Shown: positions 47,401 to 56,393 of the stretch, one piece after another
Numbering within the stretch: the stretch's first letter is position 1
Layout of the letters: the number at the start of each line of letters is the position of its first letter
Assembly: GCF_035920445.1 (NCBI RefSeq)
Contig: NZ_CP109162.1
Span: 620,001 to 684,000 of the forward strand
Reading direction: 5' to 3'
Origin: Nocardia sp. NBC_01730
Lineage (GTDB): Bacteria > Actinomycetota > Actinomycetes > Mycobacteriales > Mycobacteriaceae
DNA length: 64,000 nucleotides
Translations under genes and position numbers: made by a program
Notes under the pieces: model-generated
What the model was told of the DNA's origin: nothing
What the model saw: the letters and a program-made list of their open reading frames with translations, nothing else
Databases searched by the model: none

Positions 47401-48837
47401 CTGGTGCACGTCCTCGGCGAACATGCCCGTTTCTGCGGTGCGGAGCACGAATGGGAGGAGGCCGCCGCGTACCTCGAACGCGCCGTATCGGCCTGCGAGG
47501 AGCTGATCACCCGCGATCCCGAGCAGTACCGCTCCCGATGGGTGGAGGCGGTACAGCAGCATGCGTGGGCGCGGTGTCAACTCGGTCAGCGCGACCGGAC
47601 TGCGGCGGAAATCCAACGTGCCCTGTCGATTTGGCGTAATGCGGTCGCGAAGGATCCGCAGTGGTCGTTGCCGTCGCTGGCCGCCTGCGCGGCGTGGGCG
47701 GCGCGGATTCGGCTGCACAACGGTGAACCCGAGGCCGCGCATGAACAGCTGGAATGCAGTGTCGGCCAGTACCATTCGCTCATCTCGGGCGGAGCTGATG
47801 ACCTGGTGCCGGACTTGATCGATGCGCACCACCGGTACGCGACGACTCTGTGCGAAACGGGATATTGGGAGCAGGCGGTGACGCGGTTGGCGGAACCGGT
47901 TCGACTGATGCGCGCACTATTCGAAAGCGATCGTGCCGCATACCGATTCCGTATGGCCGATCTACTGCGTGATCTGGCATCGTGCTGCTCGGAAGCTGGT
48001 CGGCGCCCGGAGGCCTTCGCCGCGGCGCGGGAGGCGCTGGAGCTGCTGGAGGAAGAGGTGGCGGACAATCCCGAGTCCAGTGCCGAGGACCCGTATTGGC
48101 AGCTCGCCGAATTCCGCGTTGCCCTCGCCGATGCCCTCGCGGATATGGGTCTGCTGGCCGATGCTCTGCACAACCTCGACGAGGCCGTACCGCTGTGGGC
48201 GGAGTTGGTCGAGGAGTACGACGACGCATCCCGCGAGCTGGCATGGGCACTGTGGCATCGGGCACGCTGGGAGGCCGAGCTCGGAGTCGACGATCGCACT
48301 GTGCTGACACTGTCGCGGCAGGCTGTCGACCTATACGAACAGGCGTGGGAGCAACAGCCGCACAACGGTGCCGACTTCGCCGGATCACTGGTAGATCACG
48401 CCCGCCATCTCGCGCGTGCCGGGCGCAACGCCGATGCGCTGGACCACAGTTCCCGTGCGCTGCGGTTGTGGGAGAGCCTCGTCGAGGACGAACCCCGCCA
48501 GCACGGGCCCGGCCTCGGCGATTGCCTGCGCTGGCACGCTACTCACCTGATGGCGGCCGGTGCGGATGATGCCGCCATCGACTGTTCCCGGCGGGCACTG
48601 GGATTGGCGGAGGAAGCCGTCGCGTGGATGCGCCTGCGTTACCTGCCGGAGTTGGCCGCCACATCTCGCGAGGCGGCGCTGTTGCTGCGTGATCGCGATC
48701 CCGCGGAAGCCCGTGACCTTGCCGGGCGTGCAGTCACGCTGTACGCGGAATTGGCTGCCGCGGAGCCGGATGCGTTTGCCGACCGCCAGGCCGACGCCGA
48801 GGACACCGTTCATCGAATCTGCCGACCACGAAGCTGA
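44488..48837 (+). CDS. Giant TPR-like repeat protein (1449 residues), copy 1
   Basis: GTG 44488 is preceded by GAGG at 44478-44481; the open frame runs further upstream but reads poorly. Almost the whole protein is made of TPR-like helix pairs of about 34-45 residues with A-LGNHA-L-x2-EAL-Y-A-R-L-type motifs, for example LGDLDAALGYATRAETIYAE and NAVYLADSARPLEAVEYARR. No catalytic domain or membrane segment is visible. Such solenoids are usually scaffolds or regulators. It is a paralogue of the minus-strand gene at 49127-52270, and the two are convergent. Confidence 0.78.
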   Translation: MVAVPAAGFPQSPEEFADELRLLVADAVWEVSRDADTTVVSDLVAALDLWADHPLVARAAAMVIDTAAFEPELQPLHRALVRAAQGEWAKDPRPSQRVQRLRRRAAREHEEECSLVAADLLTAAIALCDDQAIDRVQGLSRVAEVLGELVAVLAEAALHDPDDEAEVTTRGAAAGRRLIEIYTELVTVDRVAYLAALAEAHMTAAGFVESVDGYAAAAELSERGVRLYEELAEVRGLSELGALDRSWSEHIALAERGGFESVVRKWEQHRGERLRQYATAIAPAATLYALSDLTRLLRRHTLYTEAVTVSERVVSMAEAAAATDESVIAHLAEAMRGYGCDLHCVGRRPEAVAAWWRFVELRQRIRDRPGTKCATAVANGFDGIAAAADEFDDPDAAIEFGAGAVHEWSRLARQYQRHLPESVNALRAQADRLSAAGRGVEASDLWERAVEQAGKLVAIDPEQYRPWLGWALTCATLAHLHVYDERADSSSRAAIEVIEQVAAAVPDNATAALADALHNRALVLNQLDDYRQSTALLARAVALCEELVESGDDDSDRASLANILCTRATTLARLGDLDAALGYATRAETIYAELAERDPEVHTAELAYALGKVAAIQIDIGNRHHARAAAMAALEICDRLASGPDQDEHRAAALHALARSLMQDGRPSEALDHSTLLLELRERMAARDPAGESAELAVALGNHAVYLADSARPLEAVEYARRSLELFRQLSESNPVPYREHLASALDRYAQCLADTRRHEHAVEVSADAVGRFDRLLEDDRARYLEAAARCLDHHAQRLDAVGRGADGIDIAGRGIAMLEELAAIDGRTHRPSLGASLLNSAGLLTDFGRSAEALEQADRAVAIFEQLACEPPDSRALDLARALHNRSYALDHLGRHDDAVVAQERAVRIFAAEAAYDRRSVLEQLATTTYNLACRLINAGDWPRARDHSRAGVRLWQELVDGDAELHLPDLVHVLGEHARFCGAEHEWEEAAAYLERAVSACEELITRDPEQYRSRWVEAVQQHAWARCQLGQRDRTAAEIQRALSIWRNAVAKDPQWSLPSLAACAAWAARIRLHNGEPEAAHEQLECSVGQYHSLISGGADDLVPDLIDAHHRYATTLCETGYWEQAVTRLAEPVRLMRALFESDRAAYRFRMADLLRDLASCCSEAGRRPEAFAAAREALELLEEEVADNPESSAEDPYWQLAEFRVALADALADMGLLADALHNLDEAVPLWAELVEEYDDASRELAWALWHRARWEAELGVDDRTVLTLSRQAVDLYEQAWEQQPHNGADFAGSLVDHARHLARAGRNADALDHSSRALRLWESLVEDEPRQHGPGLGDCLRWHATHLMAAGADDAAIDCSRRALGLAEEAVAWMRLRYLPELAATSREAALLLRDRDPAEARDLAGRAVTLYAELAAAEPDAFADRQADAEDTVHRICRPRS

Positions 48838-48893
48838 AACCGCGCTCGTGACAGCATTTCGCCGATCGGAGTTACAAATCAACTGCGTGTGCG

Positions 48894-49041
48894 GCCAACC
48901 TGTCGGACCTGGTGGCGCTCTGCGACGAGACCGCACAATTGCTGCGTGACTGCGATCCGAACGAGTCCCGCTCCCTGGCACAGCGAGCTGCGGCGCTGTA
49001 CGCCGAATCGGCCGCTGCCGAAGTCGGTATGGCTGCCCATC
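48894..49041 (+). pseudogene. C-terminal tail of a third TPR paralogue
   Basis: NLSDLVALCDETAQLLRDCD, PNESRSLAQRAAALYAESAA matches the last TPR unit of copy 1 (LPELAATSREAALLLRDRDP, then LAGRAVTLYAELAA). It follows 57 bases after the copy 1 stop and has no start. It ends in a hexanucleotide tract. This is a duplicated tail. Confidence 0.7.
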
Positions 49042-49095
49042 GATGCCGATGCCGATGCCGATGCCGATGCCGATGCCGATGCCGATGCCGATGCC
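49042..49095. repeat. Hexanucleotide tract (GATGCC)9
   Basis: Nine perfect GATGCC units. They lie between the convergent TPR genes, at the end of the duplicated TPR tail. A candidate for length variation by slippage. Confidence 0.95.
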
Positions 49096-49126
49096 GACGA
49101 GGGCGTCCTTTCCTATCCCCGAATGA

Positions 49127-52100
49127 TCACGGTCGATCATCGTTCTCGATCAGCGCTGCCGTGGTCCGCGCCTGTGCCAGCCGATCGTCGAGGATATCCG
49201 GCTCGTTCCGGATAGATTCCGAGTACAGCCCGACGGCGCGCAACGCCAGGGTGCGTGCCCGATTGGAGTCGCGGTCGCGCCACAGCAGTGCGGCCTCGTG
49301 GCAGCAGGCCGCCAGGTCCGGTAGGTGGCGCCGTCGGGTCCATTCGACCGCCTGCTCGGTCAATGCTATTGCGCGCGATGAAGCTTCGAGAGCGGCTTCG
49401 ATATCGAACGATTCGACCAGATGGGTGGAGCGCCGCCGCAGACAAACGGCGAGTCCCGGAATGTGTTCCCGGGGTTTGTCCGCGGCCAAAGCCTCCCACA
49501 ACACCAGCGCCCGGCTGTTGTGGTCGAGTGCCTGCGGGTGCCATCCGGCGCGAGCGAGGTGCAGGCCGTGATCCACTAGTGCGTCCGCCAGGTACTTGGC
49601 GTTGCCCGGTCGATTCTCGGACGTTCGCTGAAGTATTTCGATGGCGCGCTGCGAGATGGGTAGTGTCGCGGCGTCCCCGTCGCGTGCGGCCAGCCAGCGG
49701 GCTCGGTGCCACAGCGACCACGCCAACTCGACTGCCGCCGCCTCCCTTTCGATCGCAAGCTGCTCCCAGAGCGCCACTGCGCGAGCGTTGAGTTCCAGGC
49801 ATTCGGTCAGCTTCCCCACCTCGGCGAGGCTGTCGGCCTGGGAGTCGAGATAGTCGGCCAGGGTCCAGCGGCGATCGTCGTCGTCGGAGGCGATGAGATC
49901 GGTCAATACGTCGAGCGCCTCGCGGCCCGCGGCGACCGCGTCGCGGCGCCGGCCGGCATTCCGAATACAGCCACGTTTGATCACGCAGGGTATCGGCCAA
50001 GCGGAAATGGTGTTGAGCAGCGTCGGTTTCGAACAGCTGACGTGCCAAGTACACCGCGTCCTCCATTGCTGTGGCGGCCCGCGCGCACAGCCGCACCCGG
50101 TGCAGGGTTCGTGCGTACCGGTGCAGCGCGATCTTCAACGTCACCACCAGGTCGTCGCGCTCGGCATCGATGAGTGAACAGTAGTGGCGGACAGCGTGTT
50201 CCATATGTCCAGCCGCGCGTTCGAATTCGTCGTTGTCGAGCCGGAACCGCGCTGCCCATGCTTCACCGGCGGCCAGTCTCGGCAGGAGCTCCGCGGGAAA
50301 CTCCGCTACGGCCCGCCGCCAGATGGACAGTGTGCGATCGGCTTGCGCCGAGGCGTGGCGGCGCCGTCCGAGCTTCTGTAGGGCGTACGCATGGCCCTCG
50401 ACCGCCCAGCCCAGATCCGCCAGGTGCGCGTGCTGATCACGGGTGACCAACTCCTGGTATGCGGTTGCCGCGCGCTCGAAATATGCGGCCGCCTCGGCCC
50501 ATTCGTCGTGATCGAGGCAGAGTCGGGCGTTGTCGCTCAGTACCGAGGCGAGTCCGTTCAAGTGTAGCCGGGTGTCGAATTCGGTCAGTTGCTCCCACAG
50601 CCACACCCCGGTGCGCAGCTGGTCGCGCGCTCGCGGCCACTGTCCGGCTTGGGCGAGTCGTTTCCCGAGCCCGCAGGTGGTCTTGGCCAGGAAGGTCAGG
50701 TTGGGCTGTCGATCGTGCGCGGCTCGTGCCGCGCAGATTCGTACGGCCCGCTGCTGCGGTGGTAGCGCTTCGTCGTGGCGACCGAGGCCGTCGAGTGCGG
50801 TGGACTGCAGGTGCAGTGCCCGGGCCAGGCTGGGGGCATGGGCGCCCGGGTTCTCGGGCGCCAACACTTCGAACAGCTCGAGCGCGCGCGTGGCGTAACC
50901 GAGGGCTTCGGTATTGCGCTCCTGATGCTGGAGACGGCTGGCATGGTTCAGCAAGCAGGTGCCGAGATGGGCGCGATCGCCACCGCGCTCGAGTAGTTCC
51001 TCGAACATTGCCAGACTGCGCGTGGCCGCCGCGAACCCCTCCTCGGTGCGGCCGGCCCTGTCCAGCCACAGCGCGTAATTGTCCAAGCACATGGCGGCGG
51101 AGCGCAGGTGCAGGTCGCGGTGGTCGGTCAGTAGTTGCTCGTAGCAGGCGACGGCCTCGGCCGACACCTCGATCGCCCGGTCGGCCCGGCCGGTCTCGGC
51201 GAGTTGCGTCGCGTGCCGGCCCAGTGCCGAGGCCATCGTGACCAGGTTTGGGCCCGGCTCGGATTCGGCCAGCGGCCGGACGAGATCGACGGCGCGGCGG
51301 GCATATTCGAGCGCCTCGTGTTTACGGCCAAGCTGCGACAGGCACAGAGTGTGATTGCCAAGCGCGATGACGAGTTCGATGGTTTCTGCCGGATCGCGCG
51401 CCACCATCCGCTCCTGCACTTCGAGCAGCACCGTCGAATGGGTGAGTGCCTCCCGTGGTTGTCCGGTGCCGGTCAGGTTCCGGATCAGGGCATTCAGCGC
51501 CGAGGTCTGCAGATCGTCACGTTCCTGACCCTCAGGCAGCGAGGCGCAGATCTCCAGCGACCGGGCGGCCAGCGCCGCTATCTGCGCGGTACCCATACTC
51601 TGGTGAATCGAGGCCAGCCGATTCAGCGCGTAGGCGAGATCGGCCGAATACTTCGCCGGATTCCGTTCGGCCAGTCGTGAGTAGATCTGCTCGGCCCTGG
51701 TGACACAGTCGAGCGCGGTATCGAAATCGCGCAGTTTTTCGGCACTGATAGCGCGCGTGCACAGTACATTGGCCCAGGAGGCCCGATGGTCGACCTTACC
51801 GGCGGCCAGTTCCTCGTATAACGTTGCCGCCCGTGCGGACGACTCCATGGACAGCGCGTAGTCGTCGCGGAGATTGAGGGCCAGGGCCCGATTGTGCAGG
51901 GCATTGGCCAGGGCCGCGGTGTATCCGCCGGTTCCCGCGAGATCCTCGATCAGGTCCAACGCCTGCCGTGATCGCAGATCCGCCGCCTCGGCCCGCCGGG
52001 AACTGAAGTGGATGCTGGCGGCGCAGGTCAGTGCCCAGCTCAGGTTCGGCCGGTACTGGTCTGGATCGAGGGCCAGCAGATCCTGGGCCCGGGCCACGGC

Positions 52101-52270
52101 CTCCTCGGCCACCTCGACGGCCTCGTCGCGCCGGCCGGCGTTGTCCAGCCGACGCGCTTGTGCACGTAACTTGTCCACCAGGTGGGGCAGGTGCGTTACC
52201 CGATCCAGTTCGGCAGACCGTGACAATTCATCGATCGCGCGGCCGCCGAATTCGATGGCCGCAATCGAGG
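49127..52270 (-). pseudogene. TPR-like repeat protein, copy 2, N-terminally truncated and frameshifted
   Basis: A paralogue of copy 1, aligned from its middle (AAIEFGGRAIDELSRS) to its end. The first frame runs to about 49958, where it breaks in LYSE. The next frame continues GRRRDAVAAGREALDVL (49958 to stop at 49127), matching EAGRRPEAFAAAREALEL of copy 1. One extra base at 49958 explains the shift. The N-terminal third present in copy 1 is missing; upstream the strand reads into a HEAT-like gene. Two partial proteins could still be made. Confidence 0.8.
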
Positions 52271-53025
52271 CCGACGATCCCGCCTGGCCCAGCCTCAGTC
52301 GCCGCGGTGGCGCAGGCGATTTGGCGCAGCAGGCCGATCGCGGCGGCGGCGAGGTCCGGGCCGATCTGCTCGGGGGCACAGCGGGACCGCTGGGCCAGAG
52401 CAGCGAGCCGGGTTTGCGGAGGCGTCGGTGATGAGCGCGTCGAACCAGGCTGACGCCTCGGTCGCCACCGTCGGCAGGCAAAGGGCCAGCGTGGCCATTG
52501 CCTCTACGACTGGCAGGCGCTCCGCCAGCCCGGGCTCGGCGGCACGCCGGTCGCGCATTTGTGCCAGGGCGCGGTGTACATCATCGACGAACAGCGCCAG
52601 CCCCGGTATCGCCGCCTGACGCATCCGAAGGTCGGTCTCGGCAGCGATGCAACGAACACCTCGGCGCGCTCACGGATCGCTGCTGCCGCAGCGGGGTAAT
52701 CCAGAAAATCTCCGGCACAATCGATGTAAGCGACGTCGCACTGTTCGACGGGTGCGGCCCCGATGCTGACCAGCAACACGACGATCGGAGCATGATCGGG
52801 AGCCGCAACTTCTACGGCCAACTCGAACAGGAACGGCAGACTCGCCGTTGTACACCGGTACACATCGCCCTGATGGTGAACGGCGCCGTAGAACCTGTTC
52901 AAGGCTTCGTGTCGTTCTTTCGCCTTCGCAGAGCCGAGCGCCATCAGCAGCGCGGGGACCTCTTCGGCCGAGCCGTAGGCGTGATGCATCGACGACCAAT
53001 CGATGTCGAAAAGTCCGGCAAACAT
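52271..53025 (-). pseudogene. HEAT-like repeat protein with frameshift, joined to the TPR gene
   Basis: From ATG 53025: MFAGLFDIDWSSMHHAYGSA, ALLMALGSAKAKERHEALNR, FYGAVHHQGDVYRCTTASLP. This HHAYG/HHQG pattern is a known actinobacterial HEAT-type repeat protein start. The frame breaks near 52650. The next frame carries on with AAETDLRMRQAAIPGLALFV and EAMATLALCLPTVATEASAW. It then merges into the TPR gene, apparently through a deletion near 52270. Probably non-functional. Confidence 0.7.
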
Positions 53026-53042
53026 GCGCGTCACTATGCCTG

Positions 53043-53305
53043 ATGATACCGGCATCGTGCGCTGTGACCCAATTCTTGACCCGGACTTCATGATCGATGA
53101 TCGAAAGATAGATATGGTCGGCGCTTGTCCGTTGATATCTATGGCAATGGTGGCTTGTTTCAAGATCGAGTGTCCGCGAATTTTGACGGCATGCTGGATG
53201 GCCGTTGGTGCGTGGGCGGGGTCGTCGAGAATCGGGCGGATGTGGTGTAGTCGCTGATCAGGTGACCGGGATGCCTGTTCCGGCCCCGAGCGGTCGTGAC
53301 TGTCG
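53043..53305. other. Intergenic stretch without a convincing gene
   Basis: About 260 bp between the HEAT-like relic and the SUKH gene. Only short open frames without protein character, and no recognised site. Confidence 0.5.
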
Positions 53306-53857
53306 TCACATGTCAGGAGTGAAGAAATGCTGTTCGGCAGTGCACAAGCTACGCAAGTACAGGGAGGCCGCCTCTCCGCGCAACAGGCGTAGCAGCAGGT
53401 TTGTCGCCGTCCCTGGGTGGAATTCCCACTGCCCGCCGCGCGCCGGTTCCACCGCGATCTGCCACGTGGAGGGGTCGGTGTCGTTCCGGGCGACCCAATA
53501 CAGGTTGAAACCCAAACCCGAGGCACCCCACAGGATGGGACGGATGTCGGGTTCGTTGAAGATCAAGGGTTTGGTCTGGTCTTCGGGGTCGAAGTCTTTT
53601 TCTTCTTCCCAGATGATCTCCAGATCACGAATCCATTCGTGGTGGCGGCGTATCTGATCGTAGTTCGTGTTGATGGCGAACGGCTGCAACAAGAGTGTGT
53701 CGTAGCCGATCTTGCCTGCACCTGTGGCGTTGATCAATTCACGGAAGTCGCTGGGTATTCTTGCTCCGAGAGCCTGACTGGCTGCCTCCCAGTCGATCGG
53801 CGCGCCGCGATATGGTTCGAATCCGAGAATGTCGCGGATATCGTCGAGGTCGCTCAT
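53306..53857 (-). CDS. SUKH-type immunity-like protein, copy B
   Basis: 183 residues, paralogue of 21950-22501 with the same start (MSDLDDIRDILG) and same length. DWEAASQALGARIPSDFREL and INATGAGKIGYDT form the SMI1/KNR4 motif. Differences cluster in the middle (IIWEEEKDFDPEDQTKP against TIWEEETHDPPELRNKP), which would fit different toxin partners. ATG 53857 follows GGAGAA. Confidence 0.78.
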   Translation of the reverse strand: MSDLDDIRDILGFEPYRGAPIDWEAASQALGARIPSDFRELINATGAGKIGYDTLLLQPFAINTNYDQIRRHHEWIRDLEIIWEEEKDFDPEDQTKPLIFNEPDIRPILWGASGLGFNLYWVARNDTDPSTWQIAVEPARGGQWEFHPGTATNLLLRLLRGEAASLYLRSLCTAEQHFFTPDM

Positions 53858-54010
53858 TCTTCTCCTTCATATAGCGTGTTAGGGATCCTTGACGGCACAC
53901 CTTGAATCACTGCGCCGGCGGCCGCCGGAATCTACCATTCGTTGAGCATTGCACGAGCCCCCCGTTTCTTCAAAGCCATTACAGTCAGTCCGATTGCGCC
54001 CGCCCTGTGC

Positions 54011-54025
54011 CAAAGGGACTGTAAA
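54011..54025 (+). promoter_or_regulatory. TCAA-N5-TGTAAA motif, copy 4 (degenerate left half)
   Basis: Reads CAAAGGGACTGTAAA on the plus strand, about 220 bp before the SUKH-like gene at 54246. It faces copy 3 about 100 bp away in inverted orientation. Confidence 0.4.
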
Positions 54026-54126
54026 ATATTTCCAGGAACCCGGTCGGAGTGTTTTATGGGCGCAGCTACTACGGCCTCGCCGGGGCGGGCTATGAGGTCG
54101 CCAGCCCTTCAATTTCTGGCCGATCT

Positions 54127-54141
54127 TTTACAGTCGCTTGA
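54127..54141 (-). promoter_or_regulatory. TCAA-N5-TGTAAA motif, copy 3
   Basis: Reads TCAAGCGACTGTAAA on the minus strand, in the divergent region between two SUKH-type genes. With copy 4 it forms a 10-bp inverted repeat (GACTGTAAAA and its complement). Confidence 0.5.
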
Positions 54142-54245
54142 TCTCGCGATTCCAGCCGAAGCGGGGGTACGATTCTCAAGTTTTCGGGTTCGGCCTCGGC
54201 TCGAAGCGTGAAGCTGTGAACTCGAAGCCGGGTGAAAGGATGCGA

Positions 54246-54824
54246 ATGGTGAGTCACCTCGAGGGGATGGTCGGCAAGATCGCCTTGTTACGAGAGCTCG
54301 ACGCCGTCGGGGAGATGGAGCGGCGCTGGGACGAGTGGGAGGACGGCAACGAAGAGTACGGCGAGTTCTCCGCCGATGGGCCGCTCTCGCTCGATGACTG
54401 TGTGGAGCCGGACGGCGAGTGGGCCGGGGGTCTCGGCGACTTCTGGCGACTGACGAACGGCGCCACCTTCGGGAGCCTGTGGATCCACCGACAGGGCCAG
54501 ATCCGTCCTACGTCGGTGGTCGACTCACTCGGCGAACCGATCGACGATCGGAACTGGCTCAGTATCGGTTCAGTCGACGAACAGGCATTGGTCATGGATG
54601 CGGACTCCGGCACAGTGATGATTTACTGGTACCTGTACTTCAAACATCGCTGGGATTCCGGCGTCGTATTCGAATGCGCCGACATACCCGAACTGATCGA
54701 TACAGTGGCGTTGGGGCCGAAATATCCACTGACCTTCGGTCCACCGGAGCGGCAGAAGTCGCCCTGGTGGGAACGCGACTCCTGGTATCTGTACCTGTGC
54801 GAGATCGGGTTGATCCATCGGTAA
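54246..54824 (+). CDS. SUKH-superfamily-like immunity protein
   Basis: 192 residues from ATG 54246, chosen because GAAAGGA lies 5 bases upstream; the open frame extends to 54138. GGLGDFWRLTNGATFGSLWI and VVDSLGEPIDDRNWLSIGSV resemble the SMI1/KNR4 core, and VIYWYLYFKHRW-type aromatic strands follow. Divergent from SUKH copy B. The role as an immunity protein is inferred from fold and context. Confidence 0.6.
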   Translation: MVSHLEGMVGKIALLRELDAVGEMERRWDEWEDGNEEYGEFSADGPLSLDDCVEPDGEWAGGLGDFWRLTNGATFGSLWIHRQGQIRPTSVVDSLGEPIDDRNWLSIGSVDEQALVMDADSGTVMIYWYLYFKHRWDSGVVFECADIPELIDTVALGPKYPLTFGPPERQKSPWWERDSWYLYLCEIGLIHR

Positions 54825-54870
54825 ACCCGTTGGCCGACTGCCGCCGGGTCTCATACCCCAGTTCCGAATC

Positions 54871-54885
54871 TCAAGGGAGTGTAAA
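54871..54885 (+). promoter_or_regulatory. TCAA-N5-TGTAAA motif, copy 5
   Basis: Reads TCAAGGGAGTGTAAA on the plus strand, 35 bp before the GTG start of the RDD gene. Exact match to the consensus. Confidence 0.5.
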
Positions 54886-54920
54886 CAATTCGGGGAGGGA
54901 AGAGTTCGCGGTTTGCTGTT

Positions 54921-55406
54921 GTGCCAGAATCTGACAGCGTGAATGCCTATGGCCATGGGGCGTACCCGAACCCCCACCAATACACACCGCAGCCGGTGTG
55001 GGTGCCCGAGGAGGTGGGGGAGGGGCGGCTGGTACTGGCTGCGACAGTGGATCTGCTGCTGGTACCGCTCGCAAGTCTCGGTGTGGTGTGGGGGCTGTTC
55101 GACTACTCCCCGCGCGAGCTGGTAGGCCTTCCGCTCCTTCTGGGCTTCCTGCTACCGATATCGTTCGTCAATCATGTGGTCGGAACGCGTCTGCTGCGCG
55201 GTAGTTTTGGCAAACTGCTGTTTGGTTTGCGGGTCGTCCGGGTCAGCGACGGTGGCCGCCCGGGATTTTGGCGGACTGTGGGGCGTTGGTTGATCGGGTT
55301 CGTGCTGATCGCCATCATGATTTTGGCGGAGGACGTCGACGGTATCGGTGAGGTGAATGGCCTGCGTGTCATCCGCCGCCGCGACGAACTACTCGCCAAT
55401 CGGTGA
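54921..55406 (+). CDS. RDD-family membrane protein
   Basis: 161 residues. A Pro/Tyr-rich N-terminus (YGHGAYPNPHQYTPQPVWVP) precedes the RDD domain: GRLVLAATVDLLLVPLASLG with the conserved Arg-Asp, GSFGKLLFGLRVVRVSDGGR, and a last helix LIGFVLIAIMILAE. Three membrane segments. Function unknown. GTG 54921 gives the full N-terminus but has no clear ribosome-binding site; GTG 54939 is an alternative. Confidence 0.78.
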   Translation: MPESDSVNAYGHGAYPNPHQYTPQPVWVPEEVGEGRLVLAATVDLLLVPLASLGVVWGLFDYSPRELVGLPLLLGFLLPISFVNHVVGTRLLRGSFGKLLFGLRVVRVSDGGRPGFWRTVGRWLIGFVLIAIMILAEDVDGIGEVNGLRVIRRRDELLANR

Positions 55407-55761
55407 GAAATCCGGACGCGCCCCCACCTGGCGAATATGATCAACATCTGTTGTCACCCAACGAATTTGCCGATCGCCTGAGCCTGCTACTTGCCGATTG
55501 GGCGGCTCGCTCAATGGCATTCCCAATAGACGTAGACGTTGGCAAAGTTGCGTGCGGCCGGCCGAATCGAGGGCAGTCCGCCGTGGGTCGGTATGCTGGA
55601 GTTGGGTGATGATCGACCGCTGGTGGCTGAGCCATCGTTCATCCACCAGCCGTGAGAGGAATTCAGGATTTCAGGCCCCGCGGTCGACAGCCGCCCGTGT
55701 TTCGCGACGGTGTCGTGGAAGGCGGCGGTCAGGTGGTCGAGGGTGATGGTCAGCGCCCAGT
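55407..55761. other. Gene-poor stretch containing a diverged copy of the 20.6-kb fragment
   Basis: No convincing complete gene. On the minus strand LDHLTAAFHDTVAKHGRLST (about 55745-55660) repeats the LGHLTAAFHDAHCTVAKNGR segment of the broken gene at 20522-20725. About 85 bp are alignable, with a ten-base indel. A relic of the same gene family. Confidence 0.5.
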
Positions 55762-56217
55762 TCAGAATTCGAGTTCGGCCCACGGAATGTGGAGGGGGAA
55801 GGGAAACTCGGTTTCGACGCCGTTCAGGTTGTCGGGTGTCCATTCGCCAGTAAGCAGGTAATTGGCCGGGCGCAGCGGATGAACCCCTGCCGGGAGCAGT
55901 CCGGGAGCGGTCTCGAGCGCGTACTCGCGGACGATGGCGATGGCGCTCTCCTCACGGGCCAGGGTGACCTCCCAGTACCAGGGGATGTCGGCGCTGGCGT
56001 AGCGCCCTTTCTTCGCCTCGATATCGGTCTGGGTGTTCGACGGGGACAAGACCTCTCCGGCCAGCAGCACGTCCTCGCCGCGAACGTCTTGGTACGGCGA
56101 ATCGAGGCAACGAATCACCAGGAAGTCGGGGGTGAGGAGGTCGGACTTTCCGCTGGAGCCGAGGAATACGTTCGTCTCGAAACCGACCCGCCAGCACCTT
56201 TCCGGTTCCTCCGACAT
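55762..56217 (-). CDS. Uma2-type (PD-(D/E)xK-like) protein, N-terminally truncated
   Basis: 151 residues beginning MSEEPERCWRVGFETNVF. LLTPDFLVIRCLDS (Asp), DVLLAGEVLSPSNTQTDIEA (ExLSPS) and KKGRYASADIPWYWEV (Lys) are the Uma2/DUF820 nuclease-like signature. The catalytic core is complete, but the usual N-terminal 50-60 residues are missing. Function of the family is uncertain. Confidence 0.72.
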   Translation of the reverse strand: MSEEPERCWRVGFETNVFLGSSGKSDLLTPDFLVIRCLDSPYQDVRGEDVLLAGEVLSPSNTQTDIEAKKGRYASADIPWYWEVTLAREESAIAIVREYALETAPGLLPAGVHPLRPANYLLTGEWTPDNLNGVETEFPFPLHIPWAELEF

Positions 56218-56393
56218 CACCTCTCGAGCACCGCGTTCGATGGCGCTCGTCCTTCGGCTTGCATGCTGGAACTATGCGCTCGTATCCCGCTCAGGGGCGG
56301 TGCGCTGTGAGGACAACCCGAACGACGCTTGGGCCAAGTCCGGCGTCAACGGGTGGTGCCGCTGGATTTCCTTGTGGTTCAAGCCTTCGACAC

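Noticed and set aside
48385..49140. Minus-strand ORF with a Gly-Ile repeat run
   Set aside because: The repeat is just the (GATGCC)9 tract read in one frame, and the rest is the shadow of the TPR gene.
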